Shown here: positions 31,418 through 40,131 of the stretch, in pieces | How the letters are laid out: each line of letters starts with the position of its first letter | Position numbering within the stretch: position 1 is the first letter of the stretch | Source of the DNA: Nonomuraea antri | GTDB lineage: Bacteria > Actinomycetota > Actinomycetes > Streptosporangiales > Streptosporangiaceae | Assembly: GCF_013283785.1 (NCBI RefSeq) | Contig: NZ_JABCPZ010000037.1 | Span: 1 to 61,349, forward strand | Direction of reading: 5' to 3' | Length of the DNA stretch: 61,349 nucleotides | Position numbers and translations under genes: made by a program | Notes under the pieces: model-generated | Seen by the model: only the letters and a program-made list of their open reading frames with translations | The model's database searches: none | What the model was told of the DNA's origin: nothing

Positions 31418-32356
31418 ATGCGTAGCCCTCTGCTCGATCTCCCCGGCGCCGTGGCCGCCGATGGCCCGGACGCCGACGTAGCCGCGCACTACGGCGACCT
31501 GTTCGCCGAGCAGCGCGCGCTGGCCAAGGGTGAGGCGGTCGTCGACCGCAGCAACCGCGAGGTGATCCGCATCGCGGGGGCCGATCGGCTGAAATGGCTC
31601 AACGACCTGACGTCGCAGAAGCTCGACTCGCTGACGCCCGGCCAGTGGACCCAGACGCTCGACCTCGACCTGCAGGGCCGGGTGCAGCACCACCTCACGC
31701 TGGTCGACGACGGCGAGGCGATGCTGGCGCACGTCGAGCCGGGCACCGGGCAGAGCCTGATCGACTATCTCGACCGGATGCGGTTCATGCTCCGCGTCGA
31801 GGTGTCGCGCGCCGACGACCTGGCCGTGCTGTCCACGGCCACGGAAGACTTCCTGGTGCCGCGCGCCGAGCTGGCCGACCACCTGGGCAAGCCGCTGGCC
31901 GGGCTGTGGGCGTACGAGGCCCTGCGCATCGAGGCGCACCGGCCGCGGCTCGGCTTCGAGACCGACCACAAGACGATCCCGCACGAAGTGGGCTGGATCG
32001 GCGCGGCGGTGCACCTCAGCAAGGGTTGCTACCGAGGTCAGGAGACGGTCGCCCGCGTGCACAACCTCGGCCACCCGCCGCGCCGCCTGGTGTTCCTGCA
32101 CCTCGACGGCAGCGTCGACACGCTGCCGCAGCACGGCGCACCGGTGATCTTCGAGAGCCAGGAGGTCGGCGTGGTCGGCTCGGCCGCCCGGCACCACGAG
32201 CTGGGCCCGATCGGGCTGGCGGTGATCAAGCGTACGGTCCCGGTCGACGCGCCGCTGCTGGCCGGCGGGGTGGCCGCGGCTCAGGAGGTCATCGTGCCGC
32301 CGGACGCGGGCCGCAACGTCACCATCGACCCGGCCATGCGCCGCAGGATCCGATAG
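31418..32356 (+). CDS. ygfZ: YgfZ/GcvT-domain folate-binding protein
   Basis: 312 residues from ATG 31418. It carries the diagnostic KGCYRGQETVARVHNLG near residue 203 with the invariant Cys. The N-terminal region (IRIAGADRLKWLNDLTSQK) and overall length fit YgfZ. The family uses tetrahydrofolate to support iron-sulfur cluster enzymes such as MiaB. It is downstream of nur and convergent with dtd. It probably has its own leaderless promoter. Confidence 0.92.
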   Translation: MRSPLLDLPGAVAADGPDADVAAHYGDLFAEQRALAKGEAVVDRSNREVIRIAGADRLKWLNDLTSQKLDSLTPGQWTQTLDLDLQGRVQHHLTLVDDGEAMLAHVEPGTGQSLIDYLDRMRFMLRVEVSRADDLAVLSTATEDFLVPRAELADHLGKPLAGLWAYEALRIEAHRPRLGFETDHKTIPHEVGWIGAAVHLSKGCYRGQETVARVHNLGHPPRRLVFLHLDGSVDTLPQHGAPVIFESQEVGVVGSAARHHELGPIGLAVIKRTVPVDAPLLAGGVAAAQEVIVPPDAGRNVTIDPAMRRRIR

Positions 32357-32366
32357 CGGCCCAGGA

Positions 32367-32398
32367 AGCCCGCGTGCTCAGGCAGCCCGCGTGCTCAG
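32367..32398 (-). repeat. Tandem duplication covering the dtd stop
   Basis: Identical 15-nt copies AGCCCGCGTGCTCAG at 32367-32381 and 32384-32398, 17-nt period. The stop codon of dtd (32395-32397) is inside the gene-proximal copy. Confidence 0.8.
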
Positions 32399-32820
32399 AA
32401 GTCGAGTACGAGCGTGATCGGCCCGTCGTTGACCAGCGACACCTTCATGTCGGCGCCGAAACTGCCGGTCTCCACCCGCGCGCCCAGAGCCCGCAGCTCG
32501 TCGACCACGGCGTCGACCAGCGGCTCGGCGACCGGCCCCGGGGCGGCGGCCTGCCAGGTGGGCCGCCTGCCCTTGCGGGCGTCGCCGTACAGGGTGAACT
32601 GACTGATCACCAGGAGCGGCGCGGCGATGTCGGAGCACGACTTCTCGCCGTGCAGGACGCGCAGCCCCCACAGCTTCGCGGCCAGCTTGGCGGCCTCGGC
32701 GCGGGTGTCGGTGTGCGTGACGCCCACCAGGACGAGCAGGCCGGGCTCGTCGATGGCGCCGACCGTGCGCCCGTCGACGACCACGGACGCGGAACTCACA
32801 CGCTGGACCACTGCTCGCAT
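32395..32820 (-). CDS. dtd: D-aminoacyl-tRNA deacylase
   Basis: 141 residues from ATG 32820. The catalytic signatures are [15 protein letters not shown] near 77-91 and [11 protein letters not shown] at the end (the GPxT motif). It removes D-amino acids mischarged on tRNA in the cytosol as a homodimer. Start [13 protein letters not shown] is the universal Dtd N-terminus. Divergent from the asparaginase gene by 60 nt. Confidence 0.95.
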   Translation of the reverse strand: MRAVVQRVSSASVVVDGRTVGAIDEPGLLVLVGVTHTDTRAEAAKLAAKLWGLRVLHGEKSCSDIAAPLLVISQFTLYGDARKGRRPTWQAAAPGPVAEPLVDAVVDELRALGARVETGSFGADMKVSLVNDGPITLVLDF

Positions 32821-32880
32821 GGGATCCCATTCTGGCCCAGAAACGACGCTCCGTAGACTCGTGCCGAAAGGGGGCGCGAA

Positions 32881-33789
32881 ATGTCGCTGGTTGTGGAGGT
32901 TGTCAGGTCCGGGTTCGTGGAGTCCACGCACCACGCTCGAATTCTGACCGTGGACGCGCAAGGCCGTCCGGTGGAGGCCAGGGGAGCGGTGCACGTCCCG
33001 GCGTCGCCGCGCTCGTCCATGAAGCCGCTGCAGGCGCTCGGCATGCTGCGCAGCGGGCTGCGGCTCGAAGGTGAACTGCTCGCGCTGGCCTGCGCCTCGC
33101 ACTCGGGCGAGCCGTTCCACCTCGACGGCGTGCACAAGATCCTGGCCGGCGCCGGGCTGGACGAGTCGGCGCTGCAGTGCCCGGAGGACTACCCCGACGA
33201 CAGGACCGTGACCGAGCGCTCCCGTCTGCACATGAACTGCTCCGGCAAGCACGCCGCCATGCTGGCCACCTGCGTGCTCAACGACTGGCCGCTGACCACG
33301 TACCTGGAGCCGGCGCACCCGTTGCAGCGGGCGATCCGCGACACGGTCGAGGAGCTGACCGGCGAGCGGGTGGCCGCCAGCGGCGTGGACGGCTGCGGCG
33401 CGCCGCTGTTCTTCGTGTCGATGCTGGGCGTGACCAAGGCGTTCAGGTCGCTGCCGCTGGGTGCGGCGGACTCGTTCGAACGGCAGATCTTCGACGCCAT
33501 GCGCACGTTCCCCGAGTGGACCTCGGGCACCCATCGGCCCGAGGCCAAGCTCATGCGCGCGCTGCCCGGTCTCATGGTGAAGGCGGGCGCCGAGGCGTTC
33601 GACGCGTTCGCGTTCGAGGACGGGCGCGCGGGCACGATCAAGATCGAGGACGGCTCGCAGCGGGCCAGGCCGCCGGCGACCGTGGCCGCGCTGCGCTCGC
33701 TCGGCCTGGACGCGCCCGAGCTGGCCGAACTGGGCGCCCCGCCGCTGCTGGGCGGCGGCCGCCACGTCGGCGAACTACGGGTCCGCTAG
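32881..33789 (+). CDS. Class 3 (Rhizobium etli-type) L-asparaginase
   Basis: 302 residues from ATG 32881, preceded by GAAAGGGGG. The SxxK catalytic motif is in PRSSMKPLQ near residue 45. The second Ser is in CASHSGEP, the zinc-site Cys and Lys are in NCSGKHAAM and the second Cys is in VDGCGAP. A conserved Lys lies in MVKAGAEAF. It hydrolyses L-asparagine to aspartate and ammonia, so it may feed nitrogen metabolism governed by GlnR. No signal peptide. Confidence 0.92.
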   Translation: MSLVVEVVRSGFVESTHHARILTVDAQGRPVEARGAVHVPASPRSSMKPLQALGMLRSGLRLEGELLALACASHSGEPFHLDGVHKILAGAGLDESALQCPEDYPDDRTVTERSRLHMNCSGKHAAMLATCVLNDWPLTTYLEPAHPLQRAIRDTVEELTGERVAASGVDGCGAPLFFVSMLGVTKAFRSLPLGAADSFERQIFDAMRTFPEWTSGTHRPEAKLMRALPGLMVKAGAEAFDAFAFEDGRAGTIKIEDGSQRARPPATVAALRSLGLDAPELAELGAPPLLGGGRHVGELRVR

Positions 33790-33792
33790 CGG

Positions 33793-33821
33793 AGCTCAGC
33801 GGGCGGAAGCTCAGCGGGCGG
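33793..33821 (-). repeat. Tandem duplication covering the ankyrin-gene stop
   Basis: Identical 14-nt copies AGCTCAGCGGGCGG at 33793-33806 and 33808-33821, 15-nt period. The stop codon of the ankyrin gene (33811-33813) lies in the second copy. Confidence 0.8.
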
Positions 33822-34413
33822 CGCGCAGGATCGCCGCGACCTCCCGCTGCCCCTTGGACTCGGCGTGCCGCAGCGCCGTCACCCCGTCGCGGTCGGCCAG
33901 GCCGGGATCGGCCCCGGCGGCCAGCAGCAGCCGGACGATCTCCTGGTACGGCTCGCTCCCGTCGCCCAGGATGACCGCTTCGAGCAACCCGGTCCAGCCC
34001 AGGTCGTTGACATGATCGACGTTGATCCCGGTCTTGAGCACCTCGCGGACGTAGGCCACGTGCCCGCGTTCGCAGGCCGGGATGAGCGAGATGCCGCCGT
34101 AGCGGTTCCTGATCGTCATGTCCGGCTCGGCCGGCAGCAGCGTGCGCATCATGGCCACGCTCCCGGTCACGCCCGTCACCAGCCAGGGCGTGTCGTGCTG
34201 GGCGTCGAGCGCGTCCGGGTCGGCGCCGGCGGCCACCAGGATCTGGGCGACCTCGACGTGGTCGGCCGCGGCGGCCAGCAACAGGGCGGTACGCCTGTTG
34301 CCGTCGCGGGCCTCCAGGTCGGCGCCCTCGGTCACCGCTTCGCGGACGGCGGCGGCGTCACCGGCCGCGGCGGCTGTCAGCAACTGTTCGTCGAGCACGC
34401 TCGATCCTTTCAT
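33811..34413 (-). CDS. Ankyrin-repeat protein
   Basis: 200 residues with four to five ankyrin units, for example EARDGNRRTALLLAAAADHV, EVAQILVAAGADPDALD and IVRLLLAAGADPGLADRDG, spaced by about 33 residues. No signal peptide, so a cytosolic protein-protein binding scaffold is likely. The seven-nt spacing to the HbpS-like gene start side (34420) means it follows that gene on the same strand and may be cotranscribed. The partner is unknown. Confidence 0.9.
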   Translation of the reverse strand: MKGSSVLDEQLLTAAAAGDAAAVREAVTEGADLEARDGNRRTALLLAAAADHVEVAQILVAAGADPDALDAQHDTPWLVTGVTGSVAMMRTLLPAEPDMTIRNRYGGISLIPACERGHVAYVREVLKTGINVDHVNDLGWTGLLEAVILGDGSEPYQEIVRLLLAAGADPGLADRDGVTALRHAESKGQREVAAILRAAR

Positions 34414-34419
34414 GTCCCT

Positions 34420-34938
34420 TCAACCGAGCTTGCCATCGACCGCCTTGAGCCCGGCCCTGGCGATGGCCTCGTCGATGTCGCCGCTGGGCGCGCCGCCGAC
34501 GCCGATGCCGGCGATCGGCGCGCCGCCCGAGGCGACGGGCACGCCGCCGGCCAGGAACAGGGTGCCGGGGATGTCGGCGATGGAGGGGCCGGCGCCGGTG
34601 ATGCCCTTGGCCAGCTCGCTGGTGGGCCTGCCCATGGACACGGCGGTGAACGCCTTGCGCTTGGCCGACTCCTCCGTCTGCGGGCCGGAGCCGTCGCCCT
34701 TGAGGATCAGGCGGGTGGCGCCGGAGCGGTCGACGATGGCGACGGTGACGCGCTGCTTCTGCTTGGCGGCCTCCTTCTGCACGGCCTCGGCGATGCGCAG
34801 CGCGGCGTCGGCGCTCAGCACGGTCTGCTGCGTGACGGCGGCGGAGGCGGGCTCGGACTGACTGGCGGCCTGCGCGGCGGTGGCGGCGCCGCCGCCCACG
34901 AGGAGCAGCCCGGCGAGCGCGGCAGCAGCGATCTTCAT
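34420..34938 (-). CDS. hbpS: HbpS/GlcG-family secreted haem-binding sensor
   Basis: 172 residues from ATG 34938. The frame extends to 35055, but this ATG starts a clear signal peptide (MKIAAAALAGLLLVGGGAA). The mature domain has LRIAEAVQKEAAKQKQRVTV and DRSGATRLILKGDGS, plus SAKRKAFTAVSMGRPTSEL and PIAGIGVGGAPSGDIDEAIA, the DUF336/HbpS pattern. In Streptomyces reticuli, HbpS is an extracellular haem- and iron-responsive accessory protein controlling the SenS kinase. A matching kinase-regulator pair lies divergently here. Confidence 0.87.
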   Translation of the reverse strand: MKIAAAALAGLLLVGGGAATAAQAASQSEPASAAVTQQTVLSADAALRIAEAVQKEAAKQKQRVTVAIVDRSGATRLILKGDGSGPQTEESAKRKAFTAVSMGRPTSELAKGITGAGPSIADIPGTLFLAGGVPVASGGAPIAGIGVGGAPSGDIDEAIARAGLKAVDGKLG

Positions 34939-35051
34939 GAGTTTCTCCAGTTCAGCGGGGAATGTTTGACGCAATCCAGGTTGCCCGCCCAGGCGGCGCG
35001 ATACATCGGGGGAACGATCGAACCCGGCGAGCCGATCGGGCGAGCGCGAGG

Positions 35052-35067
35052 TCAATCGATCGGTTGA
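35052..35067. promoter_or_regulatory. Near-palindrome between hbpS-like and senS-like genes
   Basis: TCAATCGATCGGTTGA has a single non-complementary pair around a CGATCG core. It lies in the 182-nt divergent region and is a candidate operator for the adjacent response regulator. Confidence 0.4.
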
Positions 35068-35120
35068 TGCGGCCGGGGGCCCTGGCCCACTAGCGTCAGG
35101 TCAGTCCAGGGGGGAGCGTC

Positions 35121-36155
35121 ATGGAACGGGTGTGGCTGAACCGGGCCATGCATGCCGGGTTCTTCCTGCTGCTCGCCGCGTCCGTGGCCCGGCTGCTGAT
35201 CAGGCATCCGCTCGACGCCCGTACGGTGGCAGCGCTGGCCGACGCCGCCGCGCTGGCGCTCGTCTGGGCCGCGGGAGCGCTGCTGTGGGAGCGGCTGGGC
35301 CGCACCGGGCGGCTCTGGTGGCTGGGCGTGGTGGTGGCCGGCTGGCTGGTGCTGGTGTGGCTGGCGCCGTCGTTCGCCTGGTGCGCGGTGCCGCTGCTGT
35401 TCATGTGCCTGCGCCTGCTCACGGTCAGGACGACCGTGCTGGTGGCGGCGGTGCTCACGGTGGCCGTGATCGCGGCGCAGATCGCCCTGGCCGATCGGGT
35501 CGATCCGAGCCTGGTGCTGGCCCCGATCGCGGTGGCGGCGATGACCATGGTGATCTTCTGGGAGCTGCGAAGGGCGGGGATCATGGAGGAGCGCGAGCGG
35601 CTGTCCAGGGAGATCCACGACACCCTGGCCCAGGGGCTGACCAGCCAGCGCATGCTGTTGCAGGCGGCCGACCGGGTCTGGGAGTCCGATCCCGACCGGG
35701 CCAGGCACTACGTCCGCACCGCGATGGCGGCCACCGGCGCGAACCTGGAGGAGGCCAGGCGGTTCGTCAGGGACCTGGGCCCGGCCGATCTCGACCGCCG
35801 GCCGCTGGCCGAGGCGCTGCGCGGGATGAGCCCGGAGTTCCGCCAGGAGGGCGAGGCGTATCCGCTGGAGGAGAAGACCCAGGCCGTGCTGCTGCGGGTG
35901 GCGCAGGGCGCGCTGGCCAACGCGCGCGAGCACGCCGGGGCGAGCCGGATCATCGTCACGCTGGCCTATCTCGACGGCGAGGTGACGCTCGACGTCTACG
36001 ACGACGGCGTGGGCTTCGACCAGGCCGTGAGCGACCCGGGCCGGGGCTACGGGCTGCGGGCCATGCGTGACAGGCTGGCCGAGGTGGGCGGCACGCTGGT
36101 GGTGGAGAGCGCGCCGGGAGAAGGCACGGCGATAGCGGCACGGATACCGACATGA
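35121..36155 (+). CDS. senS: SenS-type sensor histidine kinase (HisKA_3)
   Basis: 344 residues. Four to five hydrophobic segments fill residues 8-155, with only short loops outside. The dimerisation/phosphoacceptor motif RLSREIHDTLAQGLTSQRM follows near 158-176, with His as the phosphorylation site. The C-terminal HATPase_c has ANAREHAGASRI, DDGVGFD and GRGYGLRAMRDRL. The short sensor loops suggest that an external protein supplies the signal, as HbpS does for SenS. The stop overlaps the regulator ATG (ATGA 36152-36155). Confidence 0.9.
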   Translation: MERVWLNRAMHAGFFLLLAASVARLLIRHPLDARTVAALADAAALALVWAAGALLWERLGRTGRLWWLGVVVAGWLVLVWLAPSFAWCAVPLLFMCLRLLTVRTTVLVAAVLTVAVIAAQIALADRVDPSLVLAPIAVAAMTMVIFWELRRAGIMEERERLSREIHDTLAQGLTSQRMLLQAADRVWESDPDRARHYVRTAMAATGANLEEARRFVRDLGPADLDRRPLAEALRGMSPEFRQEGEAYPLEEKTQAVLLRVAQGALANAREHAGASRIIVTLAYLDGEVTLDVYDDGVGFDQAVSDPGRGYGLRAMRDRLAEVGGTLVVESAPGEGTAIAARIPT

Positions 36156-36772
36156 AGATATTCCTGGTGGACGATCACCCGGTGGTCAGAGCGGGCCTGG
36201 TCGCCCTGCTCGGCGGCGAGGCCGACATGGAGGTCGTCGGCCAGGCGTCCGGGGCCGACGAGGCGGTGGCCGGCATCGCCGCCGCGGCGCCCGACGTGGT
36301 GCTGATGGACCTGCAGCTCGGCGAGGGCCCCGACGGCGTGGCCGCCACCCGCGAGGTGCGCGCGCTGCCCGGCGCGCCCCAGGTGCTGGTGCTGACCACC
36401 TACGAGACCGACGCCGACATCGTGCGGGCCATCGACGCCGGCGCCACCGGCTACGTGCTCAAGGCCTGCCCGCCCGACGAGCTGTTCCAGGCGATCAGGG
36501 CCGCCGCCAGGGGAGAGACCGCCCTGTCACCCAAGGTGGCTGGCCGGATGATGCGCCGCCTGCGCGACCCGGGCCCCGCGCTCACGCCCAGGGAGATCGA
36601 GATACTCGAACTGCTGGCCAGAGGAGCGGGCAACAGGGAGATCGCCAGGGCGCTGTTCATCACCGAGGCCACGGTCAAGACCCATCTCAACCACGTGTAC
36701 GGCAAGCTGGGCGTCGACACGCGCACGGCCGCCGTCAGCAAGGCGCTGGAAGCCGGCTACATCCGCCTCTGA
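36152..36772 (+). CDS. senR: SenR-type NarL/LuxR response regulator
   Basis: 206 residues. The receiver has acidic VDDHP near residue 5, the phosphoacceptor Asp in VVLMDLQLGEG near 52, Thr in LTTYET and Lys in YVLKACPPDE. The C-terminal helix-turn-helix is LTPREIEILELLARGAGNRE followed by FITEATVKTHLNHVYGKLGV. Translationally coupled to the kinase. In Streptomyces, SenR controls catalase-peroxidase and the haem sensor gene itself. Confidence 0.92.
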   Translation: MKIFLVDDHPVVRAGLVALLGGEADMEVVGQASGADEAVAGIAAAAPDVVLMDLQLGEGPDGVAATREVRALPGAPQVLVLTTYETDADIVRAIDAGATGYVLKACPPDELFQAIRAAARGETALSPKVAGRMMRRLRDPGPALTPREIEILELLARGAGNREIARALFITEATVKTHLNHVYGKLGVDTRTAAVSKALEAGYIRL

Positions 36773-36810
36773 TCGGGGCGAAACGCCCGGCCGTGACACA
36801 ATGATCGGCC

Positions 36811-37278
36811 ATGACCGCGCACGAGTCCCCCGAACCGCGCCCGCTGCTCCGCCTGCCGTCCGACGGCGAGCTGATCGACGTCGCCGGGGTGCGGCACTTC
36901 TTCCGCCTGACCGGCGAGCACACGCAGGGCCGGTTCGCGTTCGAGGAGTTCACGCTGGAGGGCGGCGTGATCGGCGCGCGGCCGCACGTGCACCACGGGC
37001 ACGACGAATACTTCTACGTGCTCGACGGCGAGCTGACCCTGCACGACGGCGACGGCGAGGTCACGGTGGGCGCCGGCCACCTGCTGTCGGCGCCGCGCGG
37101 CACCCCGCACGGGTTCAGGAACGCGGGCACGGCCACCGCCCGCGCCCTGTGCCTGTACACGCCTTCGGGCTACGAGGGCTACTTCCGCAACGTGCACGCG
37201 GCCGTGTCGGCGGGCGCCGAGGTCACCGACGAGCTGCTCGCCGAGTTCCGCGCCCGCTACCGCACCACCTCGTACTGA
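36811..37278 (+). CDS. Cupin-domain protein
   Basis: 155 residues with a single cupin: motif 1 RPHVHHGHDEYFYVLDGEL near 52-70 contributes three His and one Glu, and motif 2 SAPRGTPHGFRNAGT near 95-109 a fourth His. A mononuclear metal site is likely. No helix-turn-helix, so this is an enzyme or binding protein rather than a regulator. Convergent with the DUF2207 gene, four nt apart. Confidence 0.85.
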   Translation: MTAHESPEPRPLLRLPSDGELIDVAGVRHFFRLTGEHTQGRFAFEEFTLEGGVIGARPHVHHGHDEYFYVLDGELTLHDGDGEVTVGAGHLLSAPRGTPHGFRNAGTATARALCLYTPSGYEGYFRNVHAAVSAGAEVTDELLAEFRARYRTTSY

Positions 37279-37282
37279 CCGG

Positions 37283-38890
37283 TCACAGCGTGCGGAACTG
37301 GCGGGTGGCCGAGATCGCGCCCGAGGTGGTCGTGGTGAACGTGCGCATCGAGCCGGCGAACTTGGACAGGTCCCACTCGGCGGGCCCGTGGTACCAGTAC
37401 AGGTTGTCCGACTGGCCGCCGTTCCCGGTGACCGAGGCGACCACCCGCGACCAGTGCTCCACGCCGTCGAAGATCACCGCGTACGGCAGGTAGCGGGAGA
37501 ACAGCTCCACCCGGTGCTGCTCGGGCACCTCGCCCAGCTCACCCGAGAACAGGTACTCGCGGAAGCCCAGCGTGTGCGCCAGCGCCGCCGCGCCCTTGGC
37601 GGTCTTGGCCGGCATGTACTGCCCGCCCACGGCCAGCGCGCCGCCCGCGATGACCACGGCCAGGCCGAGCAGCCCGTACGTGGTGAACCAGGCCAGCCCC
37701 ACGGTGGCCAGCAGGCCGACCACGATCAGTGCCACGCCGATGCTGGTCCACCTGGTGCGCTCGGTGTCCGGACGCCGGGCGAACCAGCCCTGCTTGACCA
37801 CGTCCGCGTAGAGCGCGTCGCGTACCTTGCCCAGATGGTTGGCGAACGAGCCGGACAACTGCGACAGCAGGACCGCGTCCCTGCCCTCGAAGATGGCGTC
37901 GTAGAGTGCCCGCTCGTAGGGCAGCAGCGAGTTGACCGGGCCGTTCGGCATCCGCACCAGCATCCAGTCGGGCGCGTCGTAGGTCTGGCGGGGCTGCTCG
38001 TCGATGCGCAGGTAGCCGCGTACGGCCAGGTCCACGATCGTCGCGGTCACGTCGATCACGTCGGCCTGCTCGTCGACCAGCGTGCCGATCTGGCCGGGAC
38101 GCACCCCGTCGGGCGGGGAGAAGTGGCCGTTCTGCACCGGGTCGATCGCGCCCTTCTCGTGGCCGACGACGCGCGCGTCGCGCCCGCGCGTCCAGTACAG
38201 CAGGCCGACGCCGCCGAGCAGCAGCACCAGCAGCCCGGCCAGCGCGCCGCCGGTGACGGCGTTCACGGTGAACGCGGCCGCCAGCGAGAACCGCTTCTCC
38301 AGGATCGGCACGCCGGCGCTCGACCCCTTCGGGTAGCCGACGACCACGGTCAGCGCGTGGCCGGCGGCGATGTTCTCCTGCTCGAAGTCGGCCTGGGTGG
38401 CCGAGTGGTCCATGGAGGCGGACGTGCAGCCGATGGCCGAGGTCAGCTCACCGGCGAAACAGGACAGGTTCTGCACCTGGCCGGGGCCCTGCACCTGGAC
38501 CGTGGCCTTGGCGACCGGCTGGTTCCAGCCGTTGACCGCGAACCAGCGCAGCTCCTCCACGCCGCCCGACGACGTCACCGCGCCCTTGACGTCGTACTCG
38601 ACGGTGCCGCCGGTGACGGTCAGCACCCCGTCCTGGTACGTGCCGCCCTTGACGTTCGCGATCTGGTACAGGCGGTCGTTGCCGTCGTCGTAACGGGTCT
38701 TGGTGATGAACGTGCGCCGCAGCGTCCCGGAGGCGCCGGTGATCTTCTCGACCACGTGCAGCGTGCCGTCCTTGCCGAGGGTCATCGTCACCTCGTCCGT
38801 GAACCCGGCCCCCGCGTGGGCGGGGGAGGCGGCGGTCAACGTCAGAGCGGTGGCAGCCAGCGCGGCCAACGTGAGTCTGAAACCCGTCAT
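37283..38890 (-). CDS. DUF2207 membrane protein
   Basis: 535 residues from ATG 38890. A signal peptide (1-26) precedes an external beta domain to about 225 (DGTLHVVEKITGASGTLRRT, GVLTVTGGTVEYDVKG). A transmembrane helix follows at about 238-256, a cytosolic domain (VDEQADVIDVTATIVDLAVRG), two helices near 395-440 and a conserved tail with AKGAAALAHTLGFREYL and YLPYAVIFDGVEHW. This is the complete DUF2207 layout. Function of the family is unknown. Confidence 0.9.
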   Translation of the reverse strand: MTGFRLTLAALAATALTLTAASPAHAGAGFTDEVTMTLGKDGTLHVVEKITGASGTLRRTFITKTRYDDGNDRLYQIANVKGGTYQDGVLTVTGGTVEYDVKGAVTSSGGVEELRWFAVNGWNQPVAKATVQVQGPGQVQNLSCFAGELTSAIGCTSASMDHSATQADFEQENIAAGHALTVVVGYPKGSSAGVPILEKRFSLAAAFTVNAVTGGALAGLLVLLLGGVGLLYWTRGRDARVVGHEKGAIDPVQNGHFSPPDGVRPGQIGTLVDEQADVIDVTATIVDLAVRGYLRIDEQPRQTYDAPDWMLVRMPNGPVNSLLPYERALYDAIFEGRDAVLLSQLSGSFANHLGKVRDALYADVVKQGWFARRPDTERTRWTSIGVALIVVGLLATVGLAWFTTYGLLGLAVVIAGGALAVGGQYMPAKTAKGAAALAHTLGFREYLFSGELGEVPEQHRVELFSRYLPYAVIFDGVEHWSRVVASVTGNGGQSDNLYWYHGPAEWDLSKFAGSMRTFTTTTSGAISATRQFRTL

Positions 38891-38922
38891 GGCGGCAAAT
38901 CGTAGCGGTTCGTCCGGCTCTG

Positions 38923-40014
38923 TCAGGTGAGGTCGATGCCGTCGGCGGCCCGGCGCACGCTCTCGTCCGAGGCGGGACCGCCGGGGTTCTCCGTGGCGAG
39001 GGCCTGGTTCAGCGCCACGAACGGGCGCAGGCGCTCCTCGTAGCGCTCGAACGCGCCGGACGGTTCCTCGCCCAGCTCGGTGGCCAGCACGTACGCGCCG
39101 ACCATGGCCAGGCTGGTGCCCTGCCCCGACAGCGGCGAGGCGCAGTAGCCGGCGTCGCCGACCAGCGCGACGCGGCCCCGCGACCAGCGGTCCAGGTGCA
39201 CCTGCGCCATCGCGTCGAAGTAGAAGTCCTCGGCCCGCCACATGGCCTCCATCAGCTTGGGGGTCTCCCAGCGCAGGCCGGAGCAGTGCCGCTCGATGAG
39301 GCCGCGCTGCTGGTCGAGGTCGCGGTAGTCGTAGTCGATCGGCTCGGACTCGAAGCCGGCGTTGATCCGCAGCTCGGTATTGTCCCTGGCGGTGTAGACG
39401 CCGTAGCCGGCGCTGCCGTCGCGGTGCCAGACCTGCCAGCGGTCCAGGCCGAGGAAGTTGGGCGCGCTGTAGATGGCCAGGTACATGCCGAGGTGGCGGA
39501 GGAACTGCCGTTCCGGGCCGAAGACCAGGTTGCGGACGTTGGAGTGCAGGCCGTCCGCGCCGATCACGTAGTCGTAGCGGGCCCGGTCGCCGCTGTCGAA
39601 CGTCACGTCCACGCCGTCGGCGTCCTGGGTGAGCGCGGCGATCGAGTCGGCGTAGCGGTAACGCACGCCTTCGGTGGCGGACAGGAGCAGGCCGATCAGG
39701 TCGTCGCGCATGAGCTCGACGTCGTCGCTGTCGAGCCGGCCGCCGCTGACGGTCTCCTCGGTGCTGCGGAAGAGCTCAGCGCCGTCGCCGTCGACCACGG
39801 ACATGCCGAGCATCTGGGTCCGTGCGGCTCTGATCCGCTCCAGCAGGCCCATGCGCTCGGCCACCACCAGCGCGGCGCCCCTGACGTCGATGGCCTGCCC
39901 GCCGCGGCGCACCGCCGGCGCCCGCTCGACCACCGTGACGTCGGCGCCGCGCTCGCGCAGCCAGTACGCCAGGACGGGCCCGCCGACACCGACACCGGAG
40001 ATGAGGACGCGCAT
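38923..40014 (-). CDS. FAD-dependent monooxygenase
   Basis: 363 residues from ATG 40014. The N-terminal Rossmann segment is ISGVGVGGPVLAYWLRERG, with ERAPAVRRGG after it. A DG motif (VIGADGLHSNVR near 155) and GDAGYCASPLSGQGTSLAM near 280 define the PHBH-like group A flavoprotein class. These hydroxylate aromatic compounds or inactivate drugs such as tetracycline and rifamycin. It is divergent from a GntR-TetR hybrid regulator with palindromic operators, so substrate-inducible expression is likely. Confidence 0.92.
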   Translation of the reverse strand: MRVLISGVGVGGPVLAYWLRERGADVTVVERAPAVRRGGQAIDVRGAALVVAERMGLLERIRAARTQMLGMSVVDGDGAELFRSTEETVSGGRLDSDDVELMRDDLIGLLLSATEGVRYRYADSIAALTQDADGVDVTFDSGDRARYDYVIGADGLHSNVRNLVFGPERQFLRHLGMYLAIYSAPNFLGLDRWQVWHRDGSAGYGVYTARDNTELRINAGFESEPIDYDYRDLDQQRGLIERHCSGLRWETPKLMEAMWRAEDFYFDAMAQVHLDRWSRGRVALVGDAGYCASPLSGQGTSLAMVGAYVLATELGEEPSGAFERYEERLRPFVALNQALATENPGGPASDESVRRAADGIDLT

Positions 40015-40055
40015 CGTGTTCTCCCTTTGCTTGTTGACGTTGTACGCAGACCTGA

Positions 40056-40070
40056 ATGTACGTAGTACAT
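40056..40070. promoter_or_regulatory. Palindromic operator 1 (monooxygenase side)
   Basis: ATGTACGTAGTACAT is a perfect palindrome around a 3-nt centre, 42 nt upstream of the monooxygenase start, overlapping the likely -10 region on that strand. It shares the TGTAC half-site with operator 2. Confidence 0.7.
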
Positions 40071-40100
40071 ACAGCGATACACAAGGAGTTTCGGTTAGGA

Positions 40101-40116
40101 TCTGTACTAGTACAGA
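40101..40116. promoter_or_regulatory. Palindromic operator 2 (regulator side)
   Basis: TCTGTACTAGTACAGA is a perfect 16-nt palindrome ending 15 nt before the regulator GTG. TGTACTAGTACA is the typical GntR-family operator shape. It would sit over the transcription start or ribosome-binding region and permit autorepression. Confidence 0.75.
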
Positions 40117-40131
40117 GGAGATCGGGAGACC

